Shown here: positions 25,010 to 33,611 of the stretch, one piece after another
Position numbering within the stretch: the first letter of the stretch is position 1
Layout: every line of letters starts with the position of its first letter
Assembly (NCBI GenBank): GCA_035624785.1
Contig: DASPQV010000028.1
Span: 1 to 64,000, forward strand
Length of the DNA stretch: 64,000 nucleotides
From: JAJZNI01 sp035624785
GTDB taxonomy: Bacteria > Chloroflexota > Dormibacteria > Aeolococcales > Aeolococcaceae
Direction: 5' to 3'
Program-made: the position numbers and the translations under genes
The notes under the pieces: model-generated
The model's database searches: none
What the model was told of the DNA's origin: nothing
What the model saw: only the letters and a program-made list of their open reading frames with translations

Positions 25010-27930
25010 CGCCCCCTCCCCCGGGGCGCCGACGGCGGGGCAGCTCCCCCATCGACGGCCTCGCCGGGGACCAGCCGAGCCGTCAACCCGGGCACCCAGA
25101 AGTCGACGGCGGTGCCGCCGCCAGCGGCCCGGGAGATCCGCCACCAGCCGCCGGCCAGCCTGGCCCTCTCGTCCATGACGGTCAGCCCCAGGTGACCCGG
25201 AGGCGGTGACGAGCCGAAGCCCGGTGGAAGCCCCCGGCCGTTGTCGCTGACAGAGACCTGGGTCCCTCCGCCGACGGTGCGGACCCGGACCCGAACCCGT
25301 GAAGCCGCGGAGTGCTTGCGCACGTTGAGGAGGGCCTCCTGGGCGATCCGGAAGAGCACGGTGCGAGCGCCCGGATCCGGCTCGTGCGCCGCTCCGTCGG
25401 TCAGCTCCGCAGCGATCCCGGTGCTCTCGCTGAGCTGGTCCAGCTGAGCCCGCAGCGCAGGCACCAGACCGTGCTCGAGGGCCGGGGGATGGAGCTCGAA
25501 GAGCAGCTCACGGAGTCGCTTGATCGACTGCATGATCAGTTGCTGGACCGCGTCGACGTTGTCGTCCAGCTCCGGCCCGGCCCGGCCTCTCAGCACCTCG
25601 AGGCGCAGGTTGACGGCGGCCATCAGCTGGACGACGTCGTCGTGGAGGTCGGCGGCGACCCGGTGGCGCTCCTCCTCCTGGGCCCTGACCAGGTGGGAGA
25701 GCAGGACCCGCCGCTGGTCGTCGAGCCGGCTCAGCTCGTTGACGGTTGCCTGCAGCTGCTCGTCCACCTGGGTCCGCTCGATAACCACCGAGACCACGTC
25801 CGCAATCGCCTGGAGCCACTTGAGATCCCTGTCCGAGTAGGTGCGAGGAACTGTCGAGTGCACCGAGAGGACACCGTACGGGGAGTCGCGGCCGCGGATC
25901 GCCACGATCACCGAGCTGCGGACACCCCGTTCGCGCAGGGGCTCGCTGAGCTGGAGGTCGCTCTGCCGGTAGTCGCTCACGAGCACGGGACCCTGGGAGG
26001 CCAGCAGCCGCCCGGTGATCGGGGACTCGCGGACCTTCAGCTCGCGCGGCGGAGGCGGCGACCCGACATGCGCCACCCGGACAAGTTGGTCGCCCTCGAA
26101 ACGGTGAAGGGCGGCAAGCTCGCCGCCGAGCACCCGCGCCGCCACCCGCGTCGCGCTCCTGAGGAGTGGACCGGGCTTGGCCGCGCTCAGGCCCTGGCGG
26201 GCGATGCCGGCAAGCCGGCTCTGCTGACCCGCGTAAGCCTTCAGCTCCTGCTGGTTCCGCTTCATCTGGGTGACATCCATCAGGGTGCCGAGCAGGAGGT
26301 GAGGCTGGCCGTCGTCACGCCGCATCACGCGCACCTGGGTCACCACCCAGCGCTCCTCGCCGTTCGGGAGCCGGAAGCCGAACTCTCCCCGCCAGTCCTC
26401 GGCGCGAATCTCCCGCTCGAGGCCGCGGGCGGACGCCACGTAGTCGGGGCGGAGGCGGGTCAGGACATCCTCGTCCGTCACCAGCTCGGTCGCGCCGAAT
26501 CCCAGTATCCGGCGGGTCGTCGGCGACAGGATGATCTCCTGGCCTTCGCCGAAGACCCGCATCCAAACCCCGAGCCCGGCCAGTTCCTCAGCCTGCTGGA
26601 GCCGGGCCTGGAACTCGCGAAGTGCTTCATCCGCACGCTTGCGCGCGGTCACATCGGCGAAGATCACGACCGCCCCGGCGGCGGCTCCGTCCTCGATCAA
26701 GGGTACCGCCGTGCACTCCACGTCGATGGGCGTCCCGTCCGCTTTCCAGAACATCTCGGTGAGCCGGTGGTGCCGCACTCCATGGCTGAGGGTGGTGTGG
26801 ATCGGGCAGGCGCTCTCGGGATAGGGCGCCCCGTTGGGAAGCGTGTGATGCACCGTCGCGTGCCAGTCCACGCCGAGCAGGTCCGCCTCGGTGCGGCCCA
26901 GCAGCTCGCAGGCGGCGCGGTTCACCAGCAGGCAGCGGCCCTCGGTATCGACGGCGCAGACCCCCTCGCCCACCGAGTCGAGCACCGCGCCGAGGCGGTA
27001 GGCGACTGCAGCCTTCTCCCGGGCCAGCTCCTGGCTGCGGCGATGGGACTCGATGGCCTCGGTCACGTCGCGCAGGACCACGAGCACCTGGTCACCGCAG
27101 GGACCGGCTCGCAGCGCGTAGACGCGGGTCTCGTCGAGCCCGAGGCGCAGCTGCCCGAGGGGTACGGGGATCGCCTCCAGCTCAAACATGGTCCGGGTGG
27201 CCAGGACGTGGAGCAGCAGGGGGAGCATCTGTCCGGCCAGCTCGGGATTAAGCTCGCGGAGTAGCTTCCCGGTGACCTGGGGGACGCCGCCGGACATGTC
27301 CGCCTCTCTGAGCTGCAGGTTGCTGTAGGCCACCCGGAAGTCGGAGACGGTGCCGCCGCGGTCGCGCACCGGCGAGAGCAGGAGCACGCTGTCCACCATC
27401 GCCTCGATCGCTCCGCGGAACATGCGGTCGGAGGTCTCCGCCGACTCCGCGAGGCGGCGCTCCTCCGAGAGGTCGGTGGCGGCGACCACCAACCCCCTGA
27501 AGCCGCCGGTGACTATCGGACCGGCCGACAGGTGGACCGGGACGGAGGAGCCGTCCCAGCGGAAGACGACGTCCAGGGTGCCCTGGGATTCGAGGAGGCG
27601 GGGCAGGTGGGCGGTGAGGCGGCGCGCGTCCTCAGCGTCGAGGCTCTCGGTCAGGGGGTGGCCCACCAGATCCTCGGATGGCCGGCCGAGCAACCTGCCC
27701 ATGGCCGGGCTGGCGAAGAGCACCACGCCGTCCCGGTCGAGGGTGGCGATGCCCTCGGTCATGACACCGGTGAGGAGGCGGTGGGTGTCGGCGTTGGCCT
27801 CGAGAGGCCACACCCGGGCCAGGTCCGGGGCTGGGGCCGACCAGTCGGAGGTCATGGCGGATGGGTCAGAGGTGAACCTGGCCGCGTCATCGGACGAGAC
27901 CCCCGCGCCGTCAGTTCGAGGAGGAGTCAC
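25006..27930 (-). CDS. multi-PAS/GAF sensor histidine kinase, copy 2
   Basis: A 974-residue soluble kinase with the same domain order as the protein encoded at 20207-23050: PAS (about 50-155), PAS-like (170-295), PAS (310-432), PAS (440-560), GAF (580-722), HisKA_3 with H763 in EEERHRVAADLHDDVVQLM, HATPase (855-947). Shared segments such as GTLDVxFR, VPVHLSA and MLDSV/MVDSV prove paralogy. The N-terminal ~45 residues and the C-terminal ~25 residues are disordered and differ between the two. The gene overlaps the RR-EAL gene by 4 nt. Neither GAF domain has an obvious haem-binding signature that I can recognise, so the signal is unknown. Confidence 0.93.
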   Translation of the reverse strand: MTPPRTDGAGVSSDDAARFTSDPSAMTSDWSAPAPDLARVWPLEANADTHRLLTGVMTEGIATLDRDGVVLFASPAMGRLLGRPSEDLVGHPLTESLDAEDARRLTAHLPRLLESQGTLDVVFRWDGSSVPVHLSAGPIVTGGFRGLVVAATDLSEERRLAESAETSDRMFRGAIEAMVDSVLLLSPVRDRGGTVSDFRVAYSNLQLREADMSGGVPQVTGKLLRELNPELAGQMLPLLLHVLATRTMFELEAIPVPLGQLRLGLDETRVYALRAGPCGDQVLVVLRDVTEAIESHRRSQELAREKAAVAYRLGAVLDSVGEGVCAVDTEGRCLLVNRAACELLGRTEADLLGVDWHATVHHTLPNGAPYPESACPIHTTLSHGVRHHRLTEMFWKADGTPIDVECTAVPLIEDGAAAGAVVIFADVTARKRADEALREFQARLQQAEELAGLGVWMRVFGEGQEIILSPTTRRILGFGATELVTDEDVLTRLRPDYVASARGLEREIRAEDWRGEFGFRLPNGEERWVVTQVRVMRRDDGQPHLLLGTLMDVTQMKRNQQELKAYAGQQSRLAGIARQGLSAAKPGPLLRSATRVAARVLGGELAALHRFEGDQLVRVAHVGSPPPPRELKVRESPITGRLLASQGPVLVSDYRQSDLQLSEPLRERGVRSSVIVAIRGRDSPYGVLSVHSTVPRTYSDRDLKWLQAIADVVSVVIERTQVDEQLQATVNELSRLDDQRRVLLSHLVRAQEEERHRVAADLHDDVVQLMAAVNLRLEVLRGRAGPELDDNVDAVQQLIMQSIKRLRELLFELHPPALEHGLVPALRAQLDQLSESTGIAAELTDGAAHEPDPGARTVLFRIAQEALLNVRKHSAASRVRVRVRTVGGGTQVSVSDNGRGLPPGFGSSPPPGHLGLTVMDERARLAGGWWRISRAAGGGTAVDFWVPGLTARLVPGEAVDGGAAPPSAPRGRGR

Positions 27931-28143
27931 CGAAGGAAACCGCCTTGACGTGCCGCGACCTGTGCGGCGAAGTTATCAGCGGCTCGCGGAGGGCGCCGCG
28001 GCCGCGCCGCATCGTCATCGCATTGCGGCCGGCTGGCCGGCGGCGTTTCCCCACTGTGACAGGCGTGTAGTGGTACCTGCCTGCCCGCCTCGATCCAGGG
28101 CGCCCTGCGTCGGGCTCGAGGCGCCGCGGCCGCGGGTCAGGGA

Positions 28144-28707
28144 TCAGCTCAGTGGGAGCCGCGGCTCGGCATCGGCGCCGCTGGGAGCTCGCCGACGAGC
28201 CCGCAGCAGCAGCGCGGTCTGCTCGTGGACAGCGGCGTCCATCCGGCTGTAGAGGTCGGCGGCCTCGGCGGCGGCGAGCCGGGACTGCAGGGTCGCGAGA
28301 TGGGTCTCCTCCGCTTCCAGGTGCTCGTGGAGCAGATGGCAGAGGGCGCCGAGACCGGCCCGCAATCGGGAGACGTAGTCAGGCCCGGCGGCGTCCGAGA
28401 CCCGAAGCTCGGCCAGCTGGGCGGTCAGGACGCGGACGCACCGATGGTCGAAGAGCATCTGGCCCGCGACCTCCGGACGGCCCAGCCGGGCGCTGATCTC
28501 GGGGTGCACCACCAGCTCCGTGGCGGTCATGTAAGGGCCCAGCTCCAAAACCAGGAATGAGAGCGTCTCCTCCATCATCGCGTCGATCGCGCCCCAGGTC
28601 AGCCCGCCCAGGGTGTCGCAGCAGCCCGAGAGGACCTGCACCCGCGCGCGCAGCCGGCGCAGGTCGCGGGCCAGCCCCGTCGCCGCTAGGTCGCCCCCCT
28701 GAGGCAT
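28144..28707 (-). CDS. putative hemerythrin-like (HHE) protein
   Basis: A 187-residue, all-helical protein with four predicted helices. Histidines and glutamates are spaced as in hemerythrin-like domains: H68 in VVHPEI, H88 in MLFDHRCV, and a cluster H124/H127/H129 with E131/E133/E134 and H136 in LCHLLHEHLEAEETHL. A di-iron or other metal site for O2, NO or redox sensing is plausible but not proven, because the spacing is not canonical. The start is 12 bp after the stop of the small cysteine protein gene (28720-29013), so they are probably co-transcribed. A second protein of similar design lies after cydC at 39696-40235. Confidence 0.55.
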   Translation of the reverse strand: MPQGGDLAATGLARDLRRLRARVQVLSGCCDTLGGLTWGAIDAMMEETLSFLVLELGPYMTATELVVHPEISARLGRPEVAGQMLFDHRCVRVLTAQLAELRVSDAAGPDYVSRLRAGLGALCHLLHEHLEAEETHLATLQSRLAAAEAADLYSRMDAAVHEQTALLLRARRRAPSGADAEPRLPLS

Positions 28708-28719
28708 GCCGGACGCTGC

Positions 28720-29013
28720 TCAGCGGCTCTCCGGAGCCGCATCGCCCGGTTCCGCCACCTCCGGGGTAACGCTGTCCACCCAGGCCAGCGGGCAGCGATT
28801 GCCCTCGGACGGATCTACCAGGAAGGGCAGTCCGTTCACCGACGTGCGCCGCATGGGAACCACGCGGCGTCCCTCACAGGGCAGCGGCTGCCCCGGGACG
28901 TAGCTGGGACACTCGCCGGAGGGCCCGGGCCCGTTGCAGATCCCCACCGCATGGCGGCTCCGAGCGTCGACCAGGACGAATAGGCGGTCCCCCTCGGCAG
29001 GCATCAGCGACAT
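28720..29013 (-). CDS. small cysteine protein A (unknown function)
   Basis: A 97-residue protein starting at an ATG with GAGG 4 nt upstream. The N-terminus (PAEGDRLFVLVDARSRHAVG) is followed by a cysteine-rich core: ICNGPGPSGECPSYVPG, then LPCEGRRVVP, and a later NRCP. The core pattern C-x-GP-x-P-x-G-x-CP...PC-x-G-x2-VVP is repeated in the protein at 30327-30578, so the two belong to one small family I do not recognise. Four cysteines suggest a metal or Fe-S site, or disulfides. It lies between the DosR-like regulator and the hemerythrin-like gene, all on the minus strand. Confidence 0.6.
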   Translation of the reverse strand: MSLMPAEGDRLFVLVDARSRHAVGICNGPGPSGECPSYVPGQPLPCEGRRVVPMRRTSVNGLPFLVDPSEGNRCPLAWVDSVTPEVAEPGDAAPESR

Positions 29014-29135
29014 GCAACCTCATGGTCATCGTCCCCCGGCGTTCTGGTCGCTGCCACAGCCATTGGTAGGGCCAGATCGCCGGACCTCCGGCCCATGCGC
29101 CCCCGGTCCTAGGGCCGCAGAGTCCGGTCAGGGCC

Positions 29136-29825
29136 TCACGGCCACTCGCTGGGCTGGCTCTCCTTGCGCTTGGCGACGAACGCTGCCACCTCGGCGCGCC
29201 GCTCCAACCCCAGCTTCATGAGGATGTTGGAGACGTAGTTCTTGACCGTCTTGTCAGCCAGATGGACGCGCTCGGCGATCTGGCGGTTGGTCAAACCCTC
29301 CGCGACCAAAGCCAGGATCTTGCGCTCCTGGGGGGTGAGGTCGTTGATGATGTCGCCGGGGGTGACCACCTCGCCGCGAAGCCGGGCCAGCACTCGCTCG
29401 GTCACCTGGGGATCGAGCAGCGAATGCCCGGCGGCGACCTCGCGGATGGCCCCGATCAGGTCGCTGCCCCGGATCTGCTTGAGCACGTAGCCGGAGGCGC
29501 CCGCCATGATCGAGGTGAACAGCGCCTCATCGTCGGCGAACGAGGTGAGCATGAGAACGTGGGTCTCCGGATGGGCCGAACGGATCTCCCGACAGGCCTC
29601 TATGCCGGACCGGCCCGGCATCCGGACGTCCATGACCACCACGTGCGGGTGAAGCCGGGGGACCGCGTCGACCGCGGCGTCGGCGTCCCCGGCCTCACCG
29701 ACCACCACCAGCCCCGGCTCCGACTCGAGGAGGCGGCGGAGGCCGAGGCGGACCAGCTCGTGGTCGTCGCAGAGAAGCACCCGGATGGCCCCTGGGTCGT
29801 CCACGGGGTCGAAGTGTACGCTCAT
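29136..29825 (-). CDS. NarL/DosR(DevR)-like response regulator
   Basis: A 229-residue two-domain regulator. The receiver domain (about 14-130) has D20/D21, phospho-acceptor D66 in VVMDVRMPG and K116. The LuxR-type HTH domain (about 163-220) reads LTPQERKILALVAEGLTN, then RQIAERVHLADKTVKNYVSN, then ILMKLGLERRAEVAAF. This HTH is very close to that of DosR/DevR of mycobacteria, the hypoxia regulator, especially in the DKTVKNYVS and LGLERR segments. I start at the ATG at 29825; an ATG at 29876 would add 17 residues. The neighbouring HisKA_3 kinases are the likely partners. Cytochrome bd and hemerythrin-like genes nearby fit an oxygen or redox response. Confidence 0.92.
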   Translation of the reverse strand: MSVHFDPVDDPGAIRVLLCDDHELVRLGLRRLLESEPGLVVVGEAGDADAAVDAVPRLHPHVVVMDVRMPGRSGIEACREIRSAHPETHVLMLTSFADDEALFTSIMAGASGYVLKQIRGSDLIGAIREVAAGHSLLDPQVTERVLARLRGEVVTPGDIINDLTPQERKILALVAEGLTNRQIAERVHLADKTVKNYVSNILMKLGLERRAEVAAFVAKRKESQPSEWP

Positions 29826-29982
29826 CAGGGAGCAGCTTCGCAGTCGAGCATCCCCAAGGTCAGGGCCCATCGTCACTGACCGTTAGGGCCGAATGGCGCA
29901 GCAGATTCGTCATGAGACGGCCCTGGCCGGCCCGCGGGAGGTGCCCTGGTCGGCCTGGTGGAACGGGTACCGGGGCAGTGAA

Positions 29983-30126
29983 TCAGTGGCCGTGTGAACC
30001 GTTGCCGGCTCTCGTGCCCCGGCGCCTGGACGGGTCGGCGAGCGCGATTATGAAGAGCGCGAGCATCAGCGCGGTCACCAACCCGGCCAACCAGAGACAG
30101 GCGACCACCCAGTCGCCGATCGACAT
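29983..30126 (-). CDS. small single-span membrane protein (unknown)
   Basis: A 47-residue protein beginning MSIGDWVVACLWLAGLV, with one membrane helix (about residues 7-29), then ADPSRRRGTRAG and a His-containing end. AGGAG lies 8 nt before the ATG, a good ribosome-binding site in a window where such sites are rare, which supports expression. It lies upstream of the DosR-like gene on the same strand. The size and layout resemble small accessory subunits of respiratory enzymes, but nothing identifies it as such. Confidence 0.5.
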   Translation of the reverse strand: MSIGDWVVACLWLAGLVTALMLALFIIALADPSRRRGTRAGNGSHGH

Positions 30127-30326
30127 CGAAGCCACTCCTGAGACTCCCCGAGCTGATCGTGGCCCACGGCGCTCGGCCTCGAAAGGGTCGAGAGGCCCCA
30201 AGGTTCCCGGGCGGGAGGCCTGCCCCCGGCCCCCGAAGCCGCGTTCACGGCCTGGCCGACCGGCCCTTGGAGAGTGATGACCTTCTCCCCTGGCGAGCCC
30301 GGGCTGGGCGCGGGGATGCTCCGGTT

Positions 30327-30578
30327 GTGGGACCTGGCATCCTGACCCTCGACCCATCCACGCATGTCCGGGTCGACGCGTGCGCCGGTCCGTTGCCGGA
30401 CGGCTCCTGCCCCAAGGTGGCCGTCGGGGCGGTCGTCCCGTGCGCCGGCATGGAGGTGGTCCCGGCCGGGGCCGCGGATGCCCAGCCCTACTGCGTCTCC
30501 TCTCACATGACCCTCTGCCCGCGGACGCTCGCCGAGGCCCTTGCGGTGCCCTCGGACTCCGCGTTACTGGTGGCCTGA
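30327..30578 (+). CDS. small cysteine protein B (unknown function)
   Basis: Read from a GTG at 30327 this is an 83-residue protein. It contains DACAGPLPDGSCPKVAVG, then VVPCAGMEVVP, then QPYCVSSHMTLCPRTLAEAL. The C-x-GP-x-P-x-G-x-CP...PC-x-G-x2-VVP pattern is shared with the protein encoded at 28720-29013, on the other strand. The match across two independent frames argues that both are real genes. Frames starting further upstream (30159) add arginine/proline-rich sequence and are unlikely. The ribosome-binding site is weak (GGGG about 10 nt upstream). The function is unknown. Confidence 0.5.
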   Translation: MGPGILTLDPSTHVRVDACAGPLPDGSCPKVAVGAVVPCAGMEVVPAGAADAQPYCVSSHMTLCPRTLAEALAVPSDSALLVA

Positions 30579-30730
30579 TCGGCTACGACCCGTCCGAGCT
30601 CCCTGCGTGTCCCAAGCGCCGATGGTGTGGGCTCTCCCCGGCGCTTCTGGTGGCCGCAGGGAGCGAGGCGGATCCTGAAGTTGGGCGATTGAGCCCACCG
30701 CGGTCCCCCCGGCCGGGTGACCATCGGCTC

Positions 30731-30759
30731 GGGACATTCCGAACCGGCCCTCCTAGGCT
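30731..30759 (+). promoter_or_regulatory. candidate leaderless-type promoter of the GNAT/acyl-CoA ligase gene
   Basis: GGGACA (30731-30736), a 17-bp spacer and TAGGCT (30754-30759, a TANNNT -10 box) end 6 nt before the GTG start at 30766. There is no Shine-Dalgarno sequence. This spacing is what leaderless transcripts show in high-GC bacteria. Confidence 0.35.
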
Positions 30760-30765
30760 CGTTCC

Positions 30766-33483
30766 GTGACCATCGAGTTCGCCACACCCACCGCCGTCTC
30801 GCTGGACTGGAGGGCGGACGCCGCCCTGATCGACGGTGCCGCCATCACCATCCGCCCGCTCCGACCGGGCGACGAGCCGGCGTTGCGAGGGTTCTTCGAT
30901 TCCCTCTCTCCGGAGAGCATCCGGCTCCGCTACTTCTCGGCGCGCCACGACCTCACCGACAGCGACCTCGAGCGGCTGACGGGGAGCGACGGCAGGACTC
31001 ACCTCCACATCGGAGCCTTTCACGCCTCCCGGGTGGTGGGCGTCGCCGACTACATCGTCACGGTCCCCAGCGAGGCGGCGATCGCCTTCGTGGTGAGCGA
31101 CGAGTTCCAGGGACGCGGGGTGGCATCGCTGCTCCTCGAGTACCTCGCCGAGCTGGGCCGATCCGTGGGCCTCAAGCGGTTCCTGGCTCAGACCATGGTC
31201 GAGAACCTGCGGATGCTCGAGGTCTTCCAGCACGGGGGATTCATCGAGCGGGTGGGCAGCCCGGAGCAGGGCGTAGTCGCGGTGAGCCTCAACATCTCCG
31301 ACACCCAGCGCGCCCGCGCCGCCATCGGGGAGAGGGAGAGGCTGGCATCCGTCGGCGCCGTCCGCCGCCTCCTCGAGCCCCGCAGCGTGGCGGTCATCGG
31401 GGCGGGAAGAAGCCCGCAGGGCATCGGCCACCAGATCCTCCGAAACCTGGTCCAGGGACCCTTCGAGGGCAGGATCTACCCCGTCAACCGGGAGACCGAC
31501 AGCGTCTCGGGGCTGCCCGCCTACGCGTCGGCGCGGGACGTCCCCGGGGGCGTGGACCTGGCGGTCATCGCCGTGCCCGCGGCCAGCGTCCCCGACGCGA
31601 TCCGCGACTGCGGCGCCGCCGAGGTGAGATCGCTGGTGATCGTCAGCTCCGGATTCGCCGAGGTCGGCCCCGAGGGCGTCGCCGCGGAGCGCGAGCTCCT
31701 GGAGCTCACCCGACGCTACGGGATGCGGGTGGTGGGGCCGAACTGCATGGGGGTGATCAACACCGACCCCGAGATCCGGCTCAACACCACCTTCTCCCCG
31801 GTCCGTCCCGCCCCGGGCAACGTCGCCTTCTTCACCCAGTCCGGGGCGCTCGGGATTGCCGTCATCGACGAGGCGGAGCGGCTCGGCATCGGCCTCTCCG
31901 GCTTCGTCTCCGCGGGCAACAAGGTGGACATCTCGGGCAACGACCTGCTCCAGTACTGGGAGCAGGATCCGCGCACCGACGTGATCCTTCTCTACCTGGA
32001 GAGCTTCGGCAACCCCAGGCGCTTCGGCGAGATCGCCCGCCGGGTGTCGCGGCGCAAGCCGATCGTCGCGGTGAAGGGCGGCTGCAGCGGCGAGGGGGGC
32101 CGGGCAGCGGCTCGGCGCGTCCCGCGGACCTCCTCGGACGTCTGTGTCGACGCTCTCTACCGCCAGTCAGGAGTCATCAGGGTGCAGTCCCTCGAGCAGC
32201 TCTTCGACGTGGCCCGGGTGCTCGCCTCGGCACCCCTGCCCGAGGGCAACCGGGTCGCCGTGGTCGGCAACGGCGGAGGGGCGGGCAGCCTGATCGGGGA
32301 AGCTTGCCAGAGCGCGGGCCTGGTCCTCCCCGAGCTGGCCGCGGAGACCAGGGAGCGCCTGGCGAGGGTCCGCCAGACCGGCGTCCCCATCGGCAATCCC
32401 GTCGAGCTGGCCGCGATGGCCGGCCCGGAGCAGTACACGGAAGCGTTGCGTGCGGTGCTCGACGACCCCTGCGTGGACTCGGTGCTCACCATCTTCACCC
32501 CGCTGCGGAGCGACGCCCAGAGCATCGCCGAGGCCATCCAGGCGGCCGGCCGCGAAGCCACGAAACCCCTGCTGGCCATCCTCTTCGGCGAAGCTCGCGA
32601 CAAGATGCGGCGAAGCCGCGAGCTTCCCGTCTTCACCTACCCGGAGGCGGCGGCCTACGCTCTGGCCGCCGTGACCGAGTACGCGGCGTGGCGGCGGCGG
32701 GATCCCGGCCGGGTGGTGATGCCGGCCGACATCGACCTCGCGGCGGCCCAGGCCACCGTGCAGAGAGCGCTGGGCGCCCTGCCACCCCAGTCGAAGCTCG
32801 GCCCGGACGACTGCGCCGCTCTGCTCGAGGCGATCGGCGTGCCGCTGGCCACCACGGTCAGGGTGGAGACCCTGGAGGAGGCGCTGGCCACGGCCGAGGC
32901 AATCGGCTACCCGGTCGTCCTCAAGGCCGCGTCGGCGGACATCGCCCACCGCACCGAGCGCGGCGCGGTGGCGACCGACCTCGCGTCGGCGGATGCGGTC
33001 CGGCTGGCCTACGAGGGCATGCGGGAGCGGCTCGGCCCGGAGATGGGAGGGGCGATCGTCCAGCCCATGCAGAGCGCCGGGGTGGAGACGATCCTCAGGG
33101 TGGTCCGCGACCGCCACTTCGGACCGCTGGTCGTCTTCGGCCCTGGCGGAATCGCCGCCGAGCTCTCCGGCGACGAGGCGTTCCGAGCCGCGCCGCTCAC
33201 CGATCGGGACATCCAGGAGCTGATCCACGAGCCGAGAAGCTCGAGGCTGCTCTTCGGCTACCGGGGGCGCCCGGTCTGCGACACCCAGGCGCTGGCCAGC
33301 ATCGTCCAGCGGATCAGCGCCCTGGTGGTCGCCGTTCCCGAGATAACCGAGATGGAGCTCGACCCGGTGGTGGTCAACCCCTCCGGCGCCGTCGTCGTCG
33401 ACGTCAAGGTCCGGGTCGAGCCCTGGATCCAGGACCCGCTGGAGGAGGCCCGCCGCCTGCACACGCCGGAAGCGACCGGGTAG
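30766..33483 (+). CDS. GNAT acetyltransferase fused to an NDP-forming acyl-CoA ligase-like domain (Pat type)
   Basis: A 905-residue fusion. The GNAT domain (about 26-175) has the acetyl-CoA loop FQGRGVASLLL near 114-124. It is followed by a CoA-binding domain (about 200-300, SVAVIGAGRSP), a succinyl-CoA-ligase-like flavodoxin domain (about 325-500) and an ATP-grasp domain (about 690-905). In active NDP-forming acetyl-CoA synthetases the segment near 440-460 contains SHT with the phospho-histidine. Here it reads AAARRVPRTSSD and has no histidine. Loss of that histidine is known for the regulatory domain of Pat protein acetyltransferases, so the likely role is protein lysine acetylation controlled by metabolite binding. 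Next come cydABDC on the same strand. Confidence 0.9.
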   Translation: MTIEFATPTAVSLDWRADAALIDGAAITIRPLRPGDEPALRGFFDSLSPESIRLRYFSARHDLTDSDLERLTGSDGRTHLHIGAFHASRVVGVADYIVTVPSEAAIAFVVSDEFQGRGVASLLLEYLAELGRSVGLKRFLAQTMVENLRMLEVFQHGGFIERVGSPEQGVVAVSLNISDTQRARAAIGERERLASVGAVRRLLEPRSVAVIGAGRSPQGIGHQILRNLVQGPFEGRIYPVNRETDSVSGLPAYASARDVPGGVDLAVIAVPAASVPDAIRDCGAAEVRSLVIVSSGFAEVGPEGVAAERELLELTRRYGMRVVGPNCMGVINTDPEIRLNTTFSPVRPAPGNVAFFTQSGALGIAVIDEAERLGIGLSGFVSAGNKVDISGNDLLQYWEQDPRTDVILLYLESFGNPRRFGEIARRVSRRKPIVAVKGGCSGEGGRAAARRVPRTSSDVCVDALYRQSGVIRVQSLEQLFDVARVLASAPLPEGNRVAVVGNGGGAGSLIGEACQSAGLVLPELAAETRERLARVRQTGVPIGNPVELAAMAGPEQYTEALRAVLDDPCVDSVLTIFTPLRSDAQSIAEAIQAAGREATKPLLAILFGEARDKMRRSRELPVFTYPEAAAYALAAVTEYAAWRRRDPGRVVMPADIDLAAAQATVQRALGALPPQSKLGPDDCAALLEAIGVPLATTVRVETLEEALATAEAIGYPVVLKAASADIAHRTERGAVATDLASADAVRLAYEGMRERLGPEMGGAIVQPMQSAGVETILRVVRDRHFGPLVVFGPGGIAAELSGDEAFRAAPLTDRDIQELIHEPRSSRLLFGYRGRPVCDTQALASIVQRISALVVAVPEITEMELDPVVVNPSGAVVVDVKVRVEPWIQDPLEEARRLHTPEATG

Positions 33484-33611
33484 CCAGCCGCGGGGGGCTG
33501 CCTGGCCTGGCAGCCGGCTGCGGCGCACCGCCCAGAGGGGGCCCTCCAGCCCCGGGGGGGCGGGACATCCTGCCCTGGCTCAGCCATCAGCGGACCCAGA
33601 CAATCGGGGCC

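Noticed and set aside
29826..29982. Classical DosR box (GGGAC...GTCCC dyad) near the DosR-like gene and cydA
   Set aside because: Single GGGAC half-sites occur by chance in this GC-rich DNA; no full dyad was found upstream of cydA, the hemerythrin-like genes or the regulator.
32080..32160. Frameshift pair to explain the missing SHT motif in the GNAT-acyl-CoA ligase
   Set aside because: Frame and conservation continue normally on both sides, and no shifted frame restores an SHT-like sequence; loss in Pat-type proteins is a simpler explanation.
30717..33600. Long plus-strand frame running through the acyl-CoA ligase gene into cydA
   Set aside because: Only the part from 33612 encodes CydA; the upstream part is Arg/Gly/Pro-rich shadow of the GNAT-ligase gene in another frame.
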